Positions 10,521-21,134 are shown, numbered from the stretch's first letter. The stretch is 64,000 bases of DNA from Histomonas meleagridis (GCA_020186115.1 WSYJ01000129.1:1-64000), one strand, 5' to 3'. The notes: generated by a model not told the origin, from the letters alone. Translations and numbers: made by a program.

Positions 10521-11733
10521 CAAATATATCTTTTCTTAAAATATATTCAAAGCATTCAATATTTCCTGATTTTGCAGAAAAAATTAAAACATTTTTTGGA
10601 ATATAATATTCGTCAAAGAAATATTTTGTAAGAAAAATATTTCCAATTTTTGCTGATTCATTAATAATATCATCATTAATTTCCATTCCTTTCTCAAGTA
10701 AAAACAATAAAATTTCATAATTATAATATAAAACACATTTTCTTCCTAATTTCTGTAAATCTTTAATTTTCCCAATATTATTTACATAAAGATAATGAAA
10801 AATATAATTTCGATGAAATTCAATTGCTGTTTTATATGCATCTTTAAATGTTGAATGATTTTGTTCACATAAATGAATGATTTCTTCATTTCCACCTGCA
10901 ACTGCATATTTACCTGTGTTTATTACATTTGCATTATTCATAAGTAAATATTTAAAACATTTAACTGATCCAAAAAATGCTGCATAATCAATTAATGTAA
11001 CATCATCTTCGTTAATAAATGAACATCTTTCATAAAGTGATGAATCAATTATTTGATTATAATCAAAATTTGTTTCAGTAGATATTTCTCGAAGTTTTTC
11101 TACTTCATCATTTCGAATTATTTTCGCAATTTCATTTGGATTATGTCCTTCTTTAACATATTTCTTATGAAGTTCCCAATCATTCTTTGAAAGTTCTTCA
11201 TAATTGTTAATAAAAGTTATCTCAAAAGGTTGAAAATATCTTTGTTTGCTTTCTTTTTCTGTTTTATAATGTGCAAAATATTTCGATTTATTTTTAATTA
11301 TGATATCTTTATGAACTAAATTTAGATCAATTATTTTAGCAATTAGATAGTTTGATTCTTGTGATTTAATATTGGAGATGTATTCAATAAAAAAATCAAA
11401 TATTTTGGAATTACTTTTCTTCATTTCTTCTTCTTTAACTTGAATTGATTTCAAATAATTAATATAAATAGAACTTTTGTTCTTTCGTGATACAAAAGCT
11501 AAATAAATCAATTTACTTATATTAATATTAAATGAATAAGGTAAATTTGTATCAAGTAAATCTAGAGTTTTTTGTATTAATGAGTGAAGAGTTTCTTTCG
11601 TTAAATTAAATATTATATGTTCAAGTGCAAGAAGTAATTCCAGGTAAACATTTTGACTTTTCTTTCTTTCACTTCCTCTTTTTGAATTATTTGTTGAAGT
11701 CGTTATTTGAGCTGAAGAGATGCCACCATGCAT
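9173..11733 (-). CDS. ankyrin gene B: DUF3447 protein with regular interrupted array
   Basis: The cleanest member of the family. Exon 1 (ATG 11731-11733, to about 10520) encodes a Ser/Thr-rich start, a helical region, then DUF3447 (Cys-Ser-Phe-Ile-Asn-Glu, Asp-Tyr-Ala-Ala-Phe-Phe-Gly-Ser-Val-Lys-Cys-Phe-Lys-Tyr, Tyr-Ala-Val-Ala-Gly-Gly-Asn, His-Leu-Cys-Glu-Gln). Eight ankyrin units follow. Each runs Thr-Ala-Leu to Asn-Ala-Lys in 29 open codons. Seven of eight spacers, counted from the codon after Lys to the base before Thr, are exactly 83 nt; the eighth is 66 nt. The last unit ends Leu-Glu-Gln-Glu-Lys-Ala-Ile-stop at 9173-9175. No unit contains a stop or frameshift, whereas the spacers do. 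Function unknown. The single-gene reading is an inference. Confidence 0.7.
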
Positions 11734-12342
11734 TAATATTTTTTATTTGACTTTTTGATAGAAAAGACGGAACGATGCATTTAGAAATGCGTTCTTCAAG
11801 CTGAAATAATCTAGTAGCATCAATTGGAATTAATATGTTGTTTATTCTATTCCAAAATCAATATTCATGATGTTTTGAATATAAAATAATAGAACTCAAT
11901 ATTAATTAAATCAAAATTTTATATAATTTCAAAAAATGTAATAGAGAGATTTTACAATTTTTTGATTTGAAGTGAGATTGATTATCTATCATGAAAGAAT
12001 TAAAATTAAAATAATTTAGTATTTCACAAAGAGCATTAATAATTATGTATATTTTTTGAATTTACAAATTAAAATTATAAACGTGTATTGATCTATTAAC
12101 AAAACAATATTTCAGCGGAGTACAACCTAAATGAAATTTATCCGCAAATATCTATACGTAAATGTGAAAATTTAAAAAACATTTACTTGAATAACTCTCT
12201 AACTTTTTTATGCAATATTCTATGTAAATGAATATAATATATTATCATTAACAATTTGATAATTTACATAAATATTTATTCGAATCAAAATAAATTTGTG
12301 CACATAATAATCTTTACAAATCCCATAACAATATTTATTAAA
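11734..12342. other. intergenic, AT-rich
   Basis: About 600 nt between two minus-strand genes. No gene, relic or structured RNA could be recognised. Confidence 0.5.
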
Positions 12343-14316
12343 TTACATTGTTTGAAAATCCACTGTTTCAGCAGGTGCATATATCAACGCGTCGTTATTC
12401 TCTGATTGTATATATTGCGACAATATCATTTCGAACTCAGCGTTTTGTGTCTTTAACTTTTCCACCTCTTCGATTAACTTTGCTCTTTCTTCGAGCTCCG
12501 CCACATATCTTTGCAAAGCCTTAAAACAAGTGTTCCAAGCTCTCCACATTTCCTCAGTTATCACTCCTCCTTTTTTTTCGTAAAACTTTCTTTGGTTAAT
12601 GAAATCCTTTTTCATTTTTTGTTGTAATTGCATAATTGCTTTTGCTACTTCACTCGAAGTATTCTGTGTTGCATTTACAGTGATTTGTGTATAAAGATTC
12701 GTTTGATTTTGTTGAGATTTCGGATGATATTCGTCTACAAATTTCCTTAATCCTTCTAATACTTCATGCGGACTTACAAAACCCGGTGTTTCAAGTTCAC
12801 CAAATTCAGTATCTTTCAAGAAATATGACAAAAGTTGCTCAATATCTTCTTGTTGTGTAATGCCTAAGTCTTGTAATAAAAGATCAACTCGTATTAAATC
12901 TTGACTTTTCTCATCAATTCCAATGAGATCTTTAACTCGTTCATCAACTAAAAACCCAACTTCATCAGATACAAGTCGCCATAAGTGTTCAAGTGGTTCA
13001 CTAAGTGTTTGATTCTTTAATAAAGTTGTTGTAGGACTTGTTGTAGTTGTAACATTTTGTTTTTGATTTGTATCATTTTCACTATTTGTCGTTGTTGATG
13101 TTGTAGTTGGAGATTTAATTAATCCTTCAAACTCTTTGGAACTTAAGATTTCACGCTGCAAATAAATGGGATCTGTTTTTCGTGATGGTTTCCCTAATTC
13201 TTGTTCCATAACAACACGATCTGCTTCTAACGCCTTCAAAACAAGTTCGTGTAGTCGCTTTTCGTTTAAATTCCATACTTTACGAAAAGCGTTGAAATCA
13301 TTGTATGCAACATTTCGAAAACGAGTTTGATACTCGCGATATGACTGTGCGATGCGTTTATAATCTTTTGTAATTTCGGAATTTTGTCGCTCGAATTCTT
13401 TGTCCTCAATTTCATATCGTTTTTTAAGATCGCGTAACGTATCACGTTGACGAATTAGTTTCTTCATTTGAAGTTTGACTTTTTCTTCATGTTCCTCTTC
13501 GTTCTCTTGAAGGATTTTAAGATAGTATTCAAGTTGCTCAAGAGAAAATTGATATTCGGCAATTGAATTTTCATATTGTTTTTGCATGTTTTGAAGCTTG
13601 GTGGCAAACTCGGTACGAAGACTCATATACTTCTCAGCAGATGTTTGACGGATTTCTTCAAGTGTGTCTCGTTGTGATTTGGCAATTTCTTCTATCTCAT
13701 TACTTAGTGATTTTTCTTTCTCTTGACGTTTGGCTGTGATTTGTTTGATCTCTCGTTCGATTTGGGCCATTTGAAGAGTCTTTTCTTGCTCAAATGAAGA
13801 TCTGACTTTGTGTAATTCATCAGAAATTTTAGTTCTAATTGCTTCTTCTTGTGTACGCATTTGGTGAACAAAGGTGTCTACTTGTTTGTTTTGGGCAGAA
13901 ATCTTGTTAACATACTCATGATCTCGTTTCATGACTTCTTGTTGAAGATCTTTGATATAAGCTAGTTTTAATGCAACAACATCATCTGTTGATTGTTTTT
14001 GTTGACGAAGAGCTTTTTCAAATTCAAGTGGAAGATTTTGATTTAGTAAATTTTTCCATCCATCTTCAAGATCATTCATTCCTTCTGTTACTTTTTCTTC
14101 AATTGTAGAAAACTCTTCATCAAATCTTGTTCGTATTTCTTTGAATAAATTGGTTCTTTCTTGCTCAATAGAAAGCTGTTGTTGAATAATTCCACTTAAA
14201 TTATTACGAACTTCTTCTATGGAATTCTTGATAGTATCGAGGCTCTCCTGTGACTGCATGATTGGGGATCTTTTTTCATATGGAACCGTGAGAACCGAAA
14301 CTTCAGAAGATTCCAT
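12343..14316 (-). CDS. DRC1: dynein regulatory complex subunit 1 (DRC1/CCDC164-like)
   Basis: A 657-residue, mostly coiled-coil axonemal protein of the nexin-dynein regulatory complex that links outer doublets in flagella. Seen: long Glu/Lys/Gln-rich coiled coil to about residue 330; the DRC1/DRC2 core Phe-Arg-Asn-Val-Ala-Tyr-Asn-Asp-Phe...Phe-Arg-Lys-Val-Trp-Asn-Leu-Asn-Glu, then Ala-Asp-Arg-Val; a Thr/Ser-rich linker (about 400-430); and a C-terminal helix with Leu-Glu-Glu-Arg-Ala-Lys-Leu-Ile-Glu-Glu, Gln-Asn-Ala-Glu and Gln-Tyr-Ile-Gln-Ser, matching the end of human DRC1. Start taken at ATG 14314-14316; an upstream TTG would add six residues. DRC2 is the alternative, but the C-terminus argues for DRC1. 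Confidence 0.85.
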   Translation of the reverse strand: MESSEVSVLTVPYEKRSPIMQSQESLDTIKNSIEEVRNNLSGIIQQQLSIEQERTNLFKEIRTRFDEEFSTIEEKVTEGMNDLEDGWKNLLNQNLPLEFEKALRQQKQSTDDVVALKLAYIKDLQQEVMKRDHEYVNKISAQNKQVDTFVHQMRTQEEAIRTKISDELHKVRSSFEQEKTLQMAQIEREIKQITAKRQEKEKSLSNEIEEIAKSQRDTLEEIRQTSAEKYMSLRTEFATKLQNMQKQYENSIAEYQFSLEQLEYYLKILQENEEEHEEKVKLQMKKLIRQRDTLRDLKKRYEIEDKEFERQNSEITKDYKRIAQSYREYQTRFRNVAYNDFNAFRKVWNLNEKRLHELVLKALEADRVVMEQELGKPSRKTDPIYLQREILSSKEFEGLIKSPTTTSTTTNSENDTNQKQNVTTTTSPTTTLLKNQTLSEPLEHLWRLVSDEVGFLVDERVKDLIGIDEKSQDLIRVDLLLQDLGITQQEDIEQLLSYFLKDTEFGELETPGFVSPHEVLEGLRKFVDEYHPKSQQNQTNLYTQITVNATQNTSSEVAKAIMQLQQKMKKDFINQRKFYEKKGGVITEEMWRAWNTCFKALQRYVAELEERAKLIEEVEKLKTQNAEFEMILSQYIQSENNDALIYAPAETVDFQTM

Positions 14317-14330
14317 TTTTTCACTAACGT

Positions 14331-14342
14331 ACAAACCGTTAG
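14331..14342 (-). promoter_or_regulatory. Myb-type box before DRC1
   Basis: ACAAACCGTTAG, minus sense CTAACGGTTTGT, 15 nt upstream of the chosen ATG. Its position supports the ATG at 14316 over the earlier TTG. Confidence 0.45.
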
Positions 14343-14414
14343 CAGTTGTTACTGAAGTAAAACTGAACGCAGAACTGCGTTTTTGGAAATTCCTAAATTT
14401 AAAATAACAATAAT

Positions 14415-14535
14415 ATTTTACTCTGCATCATATGCATCTTCAAATGATGAATGTTTTTATTCCCCATAAATTAAAGATTTCAAGATTACGATTAGTAATC
14501 ACATACTTATATGAGTTCATAAATAAAAATTTAAT
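14415..14535 (-). pseudogene. relic of a DUF3447 exon
   Basis: Read on the minus strand, this stretch aligns with the middle of DUF3447 in genes A-F: Phe-Lys-Phe-Leu-Phe-Met-Asn, a Lys-Tyr-Val-Ile segment in place of Lys-Tyr-Ala-Val-Ala, Asn-Leu-Glu-Ile, then Ser-Phe-Glu-Asp-Ala-Tyr after a frame slip. The central His-Leu-Cys-Glu-Gln has decayed and a base loss breaks the frame near 14455. No flanking parts of the gene remain. Confidence 0.55.
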
Positions 14536-14651
14536 TCAGTTTCATGATAAAGAAAATATTGTATATAGAATTAATGAAATATGATTTGATTAAAGAGAAA
14601 TAAAGCGAAAAAATTCATTTGGCCAAATGAAAAAGTGACGTTTGAAGTCAA

Positions 14652-15743
14652 ATGTTATTTGCTTTTATTTGTTCAATTTTATGTCGTGATTCAACCAATT
14701 TATATACATCTATGCAAGGAGTTGGTAATTGTTTCGATGAAGAATGTAGTTATAATGAAGCTATGTTAACTTTACGTATGGCTGATGTTATATACGTTCG
14801 TGATAAAATCATATATCCAACTATGTATCCCAGTGAATTTTCAGATTTAATTGAAGGTGCTGTTCAAAATAATGTTACACTTGTAGCTCATGAAGACGGT
14901 ACCATAATTGATGGCAAAATGTTAAATGGTGGTCTTATGTATTATCTTGAAAACCAACGCAAATTTACATGGGGAAAATTCAAAGGCTTTACATTCCGTG
15001 ACTTTAGTAAACTAATAATGAGTCGCGAACATAGTTGGTCTACATATCCACAAGTAGTCTTTGAAGATTGCACATTTGAAGACAATAGCCATGATCTCTT
15101 TTCTACAACAGGAGGACATTGGGTTTTTGTTAATTGTGTATTTCGAAATAATAGTGGACGAATCTTTAAAGCCCTCAGTGAAACCTGCGTTGAGTTTGAA
15201 GATTGTACCTTTGAAACATCACAAGCAGCATTTGCATATGGTGCCGATATTATATTCCGTAATTGCATTTTTAGTAAAACATATGGACAACGTGGCGGTG
15301 CCATATATGCAGCTAAATCGACACTCTATGTGTACGAATGCAAATTTATTGAGACCAAAGCGACTGCTAATGGAGGTGCAATTTATATTCGCGATTCACA
15401 TGAGAAATATCAAAGTGAAATTTCTAAATCCTGTTTCCTTAGAACCAATGCAGATATGAATGGCACTGCAATATATGCATATTTATCTGATTTGACATTA
15501 AATAGCAACATATTTAGCGGAGGTGAAGAAAGTTTTTACGCATTTTCTTCAGATATCCATGAAGCAGATAATAAATTTAATGCCGACGCCGAGGACTGTA
15601 TTAGGAAGCATAAGCCTATGAATGAGCCTGACTTATATTACCCATGCGATACATATCAAAGACACGATTTCGATGACGCACATGGTAATATTTACGCAGA
15701 TTTTAGAGACCCCGAAAACCCATTAGAGCAAAACTTTGCTTAA
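14652..15743 (+). CDS. secreted beta-helix protein with GGAIY repeats (Pmp-like)
   Basis: A 363-residue protein with a short hydrophobic N-terminus (Met-Leu-Phe-Ala-Phe-Ile-Cys-Ser-Ile-Leu), likely a signal peptide. It has repeated right-handed parallel beta-helix turns: Phe-Glu-Asp-Cys-Thr-Phe-Glu (twice), Phe-Val-Asn-Cys-Val-Phe-Arg-Asn, Phe-Arg-Asn-Cys-Ile-Phe, two copies of Gly-Gly-Ala-Ile-Tyr and one Gly-Thr-Ala-Ile-Tyr. GGA(I/L/V)Y repeats mark the polymorphic-membrane-protein-like families of chlamydiae and of Trichomonas. Unlike typical surface Pmps it has no C-terminal membrane segment, so secretion is inferred. The tail (about residues 300-363) is acidic. ATG at 14652. Confidence 0.7.
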   Translation: MLFAFICSILCRDSTNLYTSMQGVGNCFDEECSYNEAMLTLRMADVIYVRDKIIYPTMYPSEFSDLIEGAVQNNVTLVAHEDGTIIDGKMLNGGLMYYLENQRKFTWGKFKGFTFRDFSKLIMSREHSWSTYPQVVFEDCTFEDNSHDLFSTTGGHWVFVNCVFRNNSGRIFKALSETCVEFEDCTFETSQAAFAYGADIIFRNCIFSKTYGQRGGAIYAAKSTLYVYECKFIETKATANGGAIYIRDSHEKYQSEISKSCFLRTNADMNGTAIYAYLSDLTLNSNIFSGGEESFYAFSSDIHEADNKFNADAEDCIRKHKPMNEPDLYYPCDTYQRHDFDDAHGNIYADFRDPENPLEQNFA

Positions 15744-16189
15744 ATTATCTTTTTGTATAATTCTTGGTTTGAATAAAAAAAATTGTTTTATTTTTCTCAT
15801 TTTTTCATATGTTTTCAAATAATTTTCGTTTTTTAAATCCAAAATATTTATTTAAGCTAAATGCAGTGCAAAATATATTTTAATGAATGAAAAATATTTG
15901 GATTTAACATGCTATTGAATAAATAAATAGAGAAACTTTGTTAAAATATTACTTCCAAAAAACATTTAAGAAAACTAATTTTTATGAATAATTACTATAA
16001 TAATATCATTATTAATAAACCGAGGACACATATTATCAATAAATTAAATTTGTTATTTGAATAATATGTTTGATTTAGCGCAAAACTATTTTCCAGTAGA
16101 AGAATGTCGCTACATGAAATCAATGAACGACAATTTTCTCAAACCGTTTGTATCGTCAATCAAAATCGGCCACACTTAACTTACTTAAG
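15744..16189. other. intergenic and eIF3j promoter
   Basis: About 440 nt, AT-rich. The only recognisable element is the AAACCGTTTG box at 16141-16150. Confidence 0.5.
16141..16150 (+). promoter_or_regulatory. Myb-type box before eIF3j
   Basis: AAACCGTTTG, about 40 nt before the eIF3j ATG. Confidence 0.45.
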
Positions 16190-16972
16190 ATGTGGGATAT
16201 TGACGTTGACGACATTGATGTAGGCGATGAACAAGAAACAGCCGCAGACGATGATGGCATTGCTGACTGGGGAGATGAAGATCCAGTTGTAGAAAATTGG
16301 GAAGATGCAGAAGATCCTGATGAAGTTGAAAAACGTAAAAAAGAGGAAGCCGAGCGCATACAAAAAGAAAAAGAAGCAGTAATTGAAGCTGAGAAACAAA
16401 GAAAACTTGAAAAAAAGCTTGAACGCGAAAGGAGGAAACAACAACAAAAGATGATCGAAGAAGGTGATGATGTTGATGGTTTATTTGATGTTGATATTGA
16501 AACAATCAATGAAAATACCCAAAGGATGGACTTCCAAAATGCGCTTGATGCGTTTGGTACGATTACTGATACAACTGATAGCTCAAACATAAACATTGCG
16601 ACCTTTGTTCCAAAGACTGTGGGCGAATTCGACTCATACGGAAAAAATGTTCTTGATATGATCAACAAATTCTTCCCAGAAGAAAAAGATAAGAAAAAGA
16701 AGCAAACGCAAATCGACAACAAAATCAAGTTAATACAATTTTTGATCACTTATCTAACTGATGACTACAAAGGAAATCAAATCAACGACCTCTACAAGTA
16801 TATCATCAATCTTTACAATAAGCAACTCATCGAAAAGAAGAAAGGAATGGGTATCAAAGTCAAGAAAGCACCAACAAATACAAACGCAAATGCAAACGCA
16901 GGACAAAAGACATTCATGAAAACTTCAAAGAATAATGACTTTGATGAGGGATTCGATGATGACTTCATGTGA
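16190..16972 (+). CDS. eIF3 subunit J
   Basis: A 260-residue homologue of the loosely bound eIF3j/Hcr1 subunit, which acts at the ribosomal decoding centre during initiation and recycling. Features: acidic Trp-containing N-terminus (Met-Trp-Asp, Asp-Trp-Gly-Asp-Glu, Glu-Asn-Trp-Glu-Asp), a Lys/Glu helix (residues 58-98), then the conserved fold Phe-Asp-Ser-Tyr-Gly-Lys...Phe-Leu-Ile-Thr-Tyr-Leu...Leu-Tyr-Lys-Tyr-Ile. The end, Phe-Asp-Asp-Asp-Phe-Met, matches the Asp-Phe-Met end of human eIF3j. The longer frame from 16148 uses TTG; the ATG at 16190 gives the family start. An Asn-Ala-Asn-Ala-Asn-Ala run is present near the end. Confidence 0.85.
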   Translation: MWDIDVDDIDVGDEQETAADDDGIADWGDEDPVVENWEDAEDPDEVEKRKKEEAERIQKEKEAVIEAEKQRKLEKKLERERRKQQQKMIEEGDDVDGLFDVDIETINENTQRMDFQNALDAFGTITDTTDSSNINIATFVPKTVGEFDSYGKNVLDMINKFFPEEKDKKKKQTQIDNKIKLIQFLITYLTDDYKGNQINDLYKYIINLYNKQLIEKKKGMGIKVKKAPTNTNANANAGQKTFMKTSKNNDFDEGFDDDFM

Positions 16973-17014
16973 AGTGATAAATAAATTTTTGGTAAAACAA
17001 CTTTTTCTGAACAT

Positions 17015-17027
17015 TTTGCGGTTTTTT
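17015..17027 (+). promoter_or_regulatory. GCGGTT box before ankyrin gene C
   Basis: TTTGCGGTTTTTT, 24 nt before the ATG; a GCGGTT variant of the recurring box. Confidence 0.35.
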
Positions 17028-17050
17028 AATGGGTCTGAGAAAAAGAAAAA

Positions 17051-18869
17051 ATGAATAAACCAAAAATAAACGAATGGGAAGTCCTACTATTGACGAAACA
17101 AATTGTTTTTGGTTTAAATAATGAAAATATTTATCAATCAGCAATTTCAATATTTAGCATATTTGATGATATTCATCAATATTCATTTAACTTAATTATT
17201 AGCCAAATAACATATTCTATGTTTGTTATAAAAATGAGTGATGTTAATATTATATTAGAATTTTTGAGAAATATACAAGAATTGGAAGAATCCAACAAAT
17301 ACAATTATAAAGTTTTTGATGTTTTTTCTCAGTATCTTCTTAATTGCTATATACAAGAATCACGTTATCTTCTTGAACATATGATAAACCAAAATTTTAT
17401 TGAACCAAATATCATAAAAAACAAAAAAGATATATATTTTGCTCATCACTTTTCTAATGAAGAAATCAAAAATATTCGTTTTCAGAAATATCCACCATAT
17501 TGTGCTAAAGATATAAATATTCTTAAAAAAGATGATTTTAAGCTTCATAAAAAATATATTGAAGAAGGAATTAATCAAGATGCAATAACAATAGTAATTA
17601 GAAATGATGAAATCGAAAAACTTCAAGAAATATCATCTGAAACAAATTTTGACTTTAATCAAAAAATTAAACCATCACTTTATGAAAAATGTTCTTTTAT
17701 TAATAACTACTATATTACTTTAATTGATTATGCAGCATTTTTTTCATCAGTCAAATGTTTTAAATATTTACTTATGAATGGTTCTAAAGTAATAAATACA
17801 GGAAAATATGCAGTCGCAGGTGGAAATGAAGAAATTATTCATTTATGTGAACAATATCATTCATCATTTGACGATGCATATGAAACAGCAATTGAATATC
17901 ATCAAAATGATATCTTTAAATATCTTTTTGAAAATAAAATCATTGAGTTAAACTATTTAGAAGAATTAGGTAAAAAATGTGTTTTAAGTCATAACTATGA
18001 AATTTTTTCCTTTTTACTTGGGGAAGGAATGAAAATTACTGATGATATTATAAATTCATCAGCATCTATTGGAAATATTTTTCTTGTAAAACATTTTCTA
18101 AAAGAAAATCAAGTTCCAAAAAATATTTTAGGTAACTCAGTATTATCAGGAAATATTGAACTTGTAAAGTATATTCTGGAACAAAAAGGATTTGATATAA
18201 ATGCTAAAGGTATTTATTTAATGTGTTTGGTATTTATTTTGTTCATTTGTTGTTTTTATTTAATATTTGGAAATTATTTTAATCATTTGAAACACCTCTT
18301 ATGGATGCATCTTGGATTGGTTACATAGAAATAATAAAATTACTTCTAAAACAAGAAGGAATTGATATTAATGCTAAAAGTGTTTATTTATTTGAAATGA
18401 TTTTTATTGTGTTAATTTTGGATTAGTAAATAATATTTGGAAATCATTAAAATTATTTCAAACTGCGCTTTTATATGCAGCAAGAAATGGCCATATAGAA
18501 ATAGTTAAATTACTTCTTGAACAAAAAGGAATTGATATAAATGCTAAAGATGTTTAAATGTTTTATTTAAAATTTGTTTTAAATTTTTGGAGTTTTAAAA
18601 TTATATTTGGAAATTGTTCAAATCATTTAAAACTGCGTTAATGAAAGCAATTCAAAATGGTCATAAAGAAATTGTTAAATTACTTCTTGAACAAGAAGGA
18701 ATTGATATTACCATTGAAGATATTGGTTTAAATTATTTAAAATTTATTTGAATGATTTAATATCTCATAACAAATTATGGAATTCGCTCATAAAATTTCA
18801 TACAGCAAAATGATTGCGTCAGGAAATGGACTTTCGGAAATAGCGGAATTATTTACTGAATACAAATAA
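17051..18869 (+). CDS. ankyrin gene C: DUF3447 protein with four spacer-separated units
   Basis: Exon 1 (17051-about 18210) carries the helical N-terminus and DUF3447 (Cys-Ser-Phe-Ile-Asn, Asp-Tyr-Ala-Ala-Phe-Phe-Ser-Ser-Val-Lys-Cys, Tyr-Ala-Val-Ala-Gly-Gly-Asn-Glu-Glu, His-Leu-Cys-Glu-Gln). Four ankyrin units follow near 18293, 18466, 18636 and 18806. All four spacers measure exactly 83 nt although their middles differ. The last unit reads Met-Ile-Ala-Ser-Gly-Asn-Gly...Glu-Tyr-Lys-stop (18867-18869), but one base is missing in its A-run after Thr-Ala, so this unit is frameshifted at its start. The family function is unknown. Grouping the units into one gene is inferred from order, orientation and the terminal stop. 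Confidence 0.65.
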
Positions 18870-18934
18870 ATATTTCATTAATTAAACAATTTATAGTGTT
18901 AATATTTTTATTTATTAAATTTAATAATTTATTT

Positions 18935-20956
18935 CTAACTTGAAGTTTCTTCTGAAGAAGTTTCTGATTCTATTGATGAAAATGATGACGATTCTTCTGA
19001 AGAAGATTCTATTTTCTTATTTTTCTTACTTTTAGGCGAATCTTTTGCTTTTGTTTTTGGTTTTTCTTCTTTTGTTTGTTGTTTCTTATCTTCGTCCAAA
19101 ATCTTTTGTATATCTTCTTCGGTCATTTGTCTTCTCACCAAATCATAGTAATGACCTCTTTTCTTTACGAGTGATTCGTGATTTCCAATTTCTTTAATTT
19201 CGCCTGCGTCGAACACATAAATTACGTGCGCATTTCGAATTGTACTTAATCTATGCGCGACAATTACCGAAGTTCTATTCTTCATAACTTCATCCAATGC
19301 GATTTGAACTTTCTTTTCACTTGCAGAGTCGAGTGCAGAAGTTGCTTCATCCGTAATAAGTATCACTGGATCCTTAATCAAAGCGCGTGCAATTGCAATT
19401 CTTTGTCTTTGTCCGCCACTTACAGTATCACCTTTTTCACCAACGAAATAATCGAATTTTCCTTCCAATTTCTCAATGAATTTAATAGCATTTGCTTTCT
19501 CCGCAGCTTCTCTAATCATATCATCAGTTGCATCTCTAACTCCATATTTAATATTATCTTTAACAGATAATTGGAAGAGAATTGGCTCTTGTGATACTAA
19601 ACTTGTCTTCTGATGTAACCAACGTGGGTCAAGTGTTTTAATATCTTTTCCATCAAGTAATATAACGCCTTCAGTTACATCATAAAATCTTTCTAACAAT
19701 TGGACACATGTCGACTTACCTGAACCTGAATGTCCTACTAATGCACCCATTTGACCTGGTTTAATTTCAAATGATACATTCTTTAAGACATATACATCAC
19801 GTGTCGGATATTTGAAGGATACATTTCTAAACTCAATATGACCTTTAAAGTTTTCAATTATTTCGCCACCACTAAATGGAATTCTTGGCTCACTACGTAA
19901 TATTTCAAGAATCTTTTTCCCCGCATGAATTGCTTGTTCTTCACCTTGCATTGACATTTGTAAACTAATAATCGCAATACATCCAAACATTAAATAACCA
20001 AAAATCGAAAGTAAATTTCCGGCATTAAGTTCACCATCTTCGACAAGTGTTCCGCCATAATAAATGTTACCAACAATCATCGTCCATGTACCAAGATCAA
20101 CAAGAACAAACATTATGGTGATAAATAATGATGTTAATCGATCTTCATGTGTTGTTCTTCTTGTTTCTACCATAAATCGTTCATATTCAGCATCTTCACG
20201 ATTAAATCCTCGAACTGTTCGAATGTTTGATAACGTTTCATCTGCAATTGTAATTTGTTTACCTGTATAATAAAACTTAAGGTTTAAATGTCGATCAATA
20301 TATTTACTACAAATAGCTATAACAATAATAAAATATGGAACAACACATGTAGCTATAAGTGCCATTTTCCAACTATATATATATGAAAAAATAATACCAA
20401 CTAAAAATTGGCCTATAAATTGAAATTGTTGTCCTTTCGTAATACCAAAATTATCTTGAACTGATTGAGTTTCTTCGCCAAGTAATGTTAAGATTTCTCC
20501 AATTGGTGTAATATCAAAGAATGAAACATCACTCATCATAATCTTTTCGAATACATTTCCTCTTAAATCATTAACAAACTCTGAGCCTACTTTAATCCAT
20601 AGAAAACTATCTAAAAACTTACAAATCATTTCAACAATTGCAATAATGACTAAATAAATCGTATTGTTTCTGACAGAGTCGAAATCTCTTTCTTCCCCAT
20701 GTGTAGATTCAAATGCTGTAAGTGCGTTAATAATGTTACCAAAGAAAAGGAAAGAAAGAATTGGTATTGCACCAAATACTAATGATGGTAAAACACCTAT
20801 GATAGCTTTCGGATATTTCATGACCATTCCATATAATGTTAATCTTGCGGAAAATTCTTCCCTTTTATTATAATCACCAGTTACCTTTTCCACACTCAAA
20901 GACATATCTATTGAGTATTCGGATTGTCTTTTATAGTTCAAATTTGCTGGCTGCAT
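18935..20956 (-). CDS. ABC half-transporter, ABCB type (1)
   Basis: A 673-residue exporter half: about six membrane helices (residues roughly 50-330), then an ATPase domain with Walker A Gly-His-Ser-Gly-Ser-Gly-Lys-Ser-Thr, signature Val-Ser-Gly-Gly-Gln, Walker B Ile-Leu-Ile-Thr-Asp-Glu-Ala-Thr-Ser-Ala-Leu (catalytic Glu kept) and the switch His in Ala-His-Arg-Leu-Ser-Thr. The C-terminal tail is Lys-rich and then a Ser/Glu run. ABCB half-transporters work as dimers and export peptides, lipids or drugs. The reading frame continues up to a GTG at 21019; ATG at 20956 is preferred, and 20905 is possible. It is divergent from the next ABCB gene, so a heterodimer is possible. Confidence 0.85.
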   Translation of the reverse strand: MQPANLNYKRQSEYSIDMSLSVEKVTGDYNKREEFSARLTLYGMVMKYPKAIIGVLPSLVFGAIPILSFLFFGNIINALTAFESTHGEERDFDSVRNNTIYLVIIAIVEMICKFLDSFLWIKVGSEFVNDLRGNVFEKIMMSDVSFFDITPIGEILTLLGEETQSVQDNFGITKGQQFQFIGQFLVGIIFSYIYSWKMALIATCVVPYFIIVIAICSKYIDRHLNLKFYYTGKQITIADETLSNIRTVRGFNREDAEYERFMVETRRTTHEDRLTSLFITIMFVLVDLGTWTMIVGNIYYGGTLVEDGELNAGNLLSIFGYLMFGCIAIISLQMSMQGEEQAIHAGKKILEILRSEPRIPFSGGEIIENFKGHIEFRNVSFKYPTRDVYVLKNVSFEIKPGQMGALVGHSGSGKSTCVQLLERFYDVTEGVILLDGKDIKTLDPRWLHQKTSLVSQEPILFQLSVKDNIKYGVRDATDDMIREAAEKANAIKFIEKLEGKFDYFVGEKGDTVSGGQRQRIAIARALIKDPVILITDEATSALDSASEKKVQIALDEVMKNRTSVIVAHRLSTIRNAHVIYVFDAGEIKEIGNHESLVKKRGHYYDLVRRQMTEEDIQKILDEDKKQQTKEEKPKTKAKDSPKSKKNKKIESSSEESSSFSSIESETSSEETSS

Positions 20957-21134
20957 TAAAAACTTTTGGTTGTGTAATTTTGTCTGGCAACTGACTATAG
21001 AAAATTGTGCAAAAACCACCTAATTTTTGAATTCACCATTTCACCCTTTCCTTTCAAATTTCTGAGGTAGTGTTACTAAAAACACCGAAGCATTCAAAAT
21101 ACGAGTTTTTGAATGTGGGTAAATGATTGGATTT

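Noticed and set aside
14942-15304. 120-codon minus frame inside the beta-helix gene
   Set aside because: Antisense shadow; the plus strand encodes recognisable GGAIY repeats.
16156-16749. Long minus-strand frame opposite eIF3j
   Set aside because: Phe/Ser-rich shadow of the acidic and lysine-rich coding strand; no independent features.
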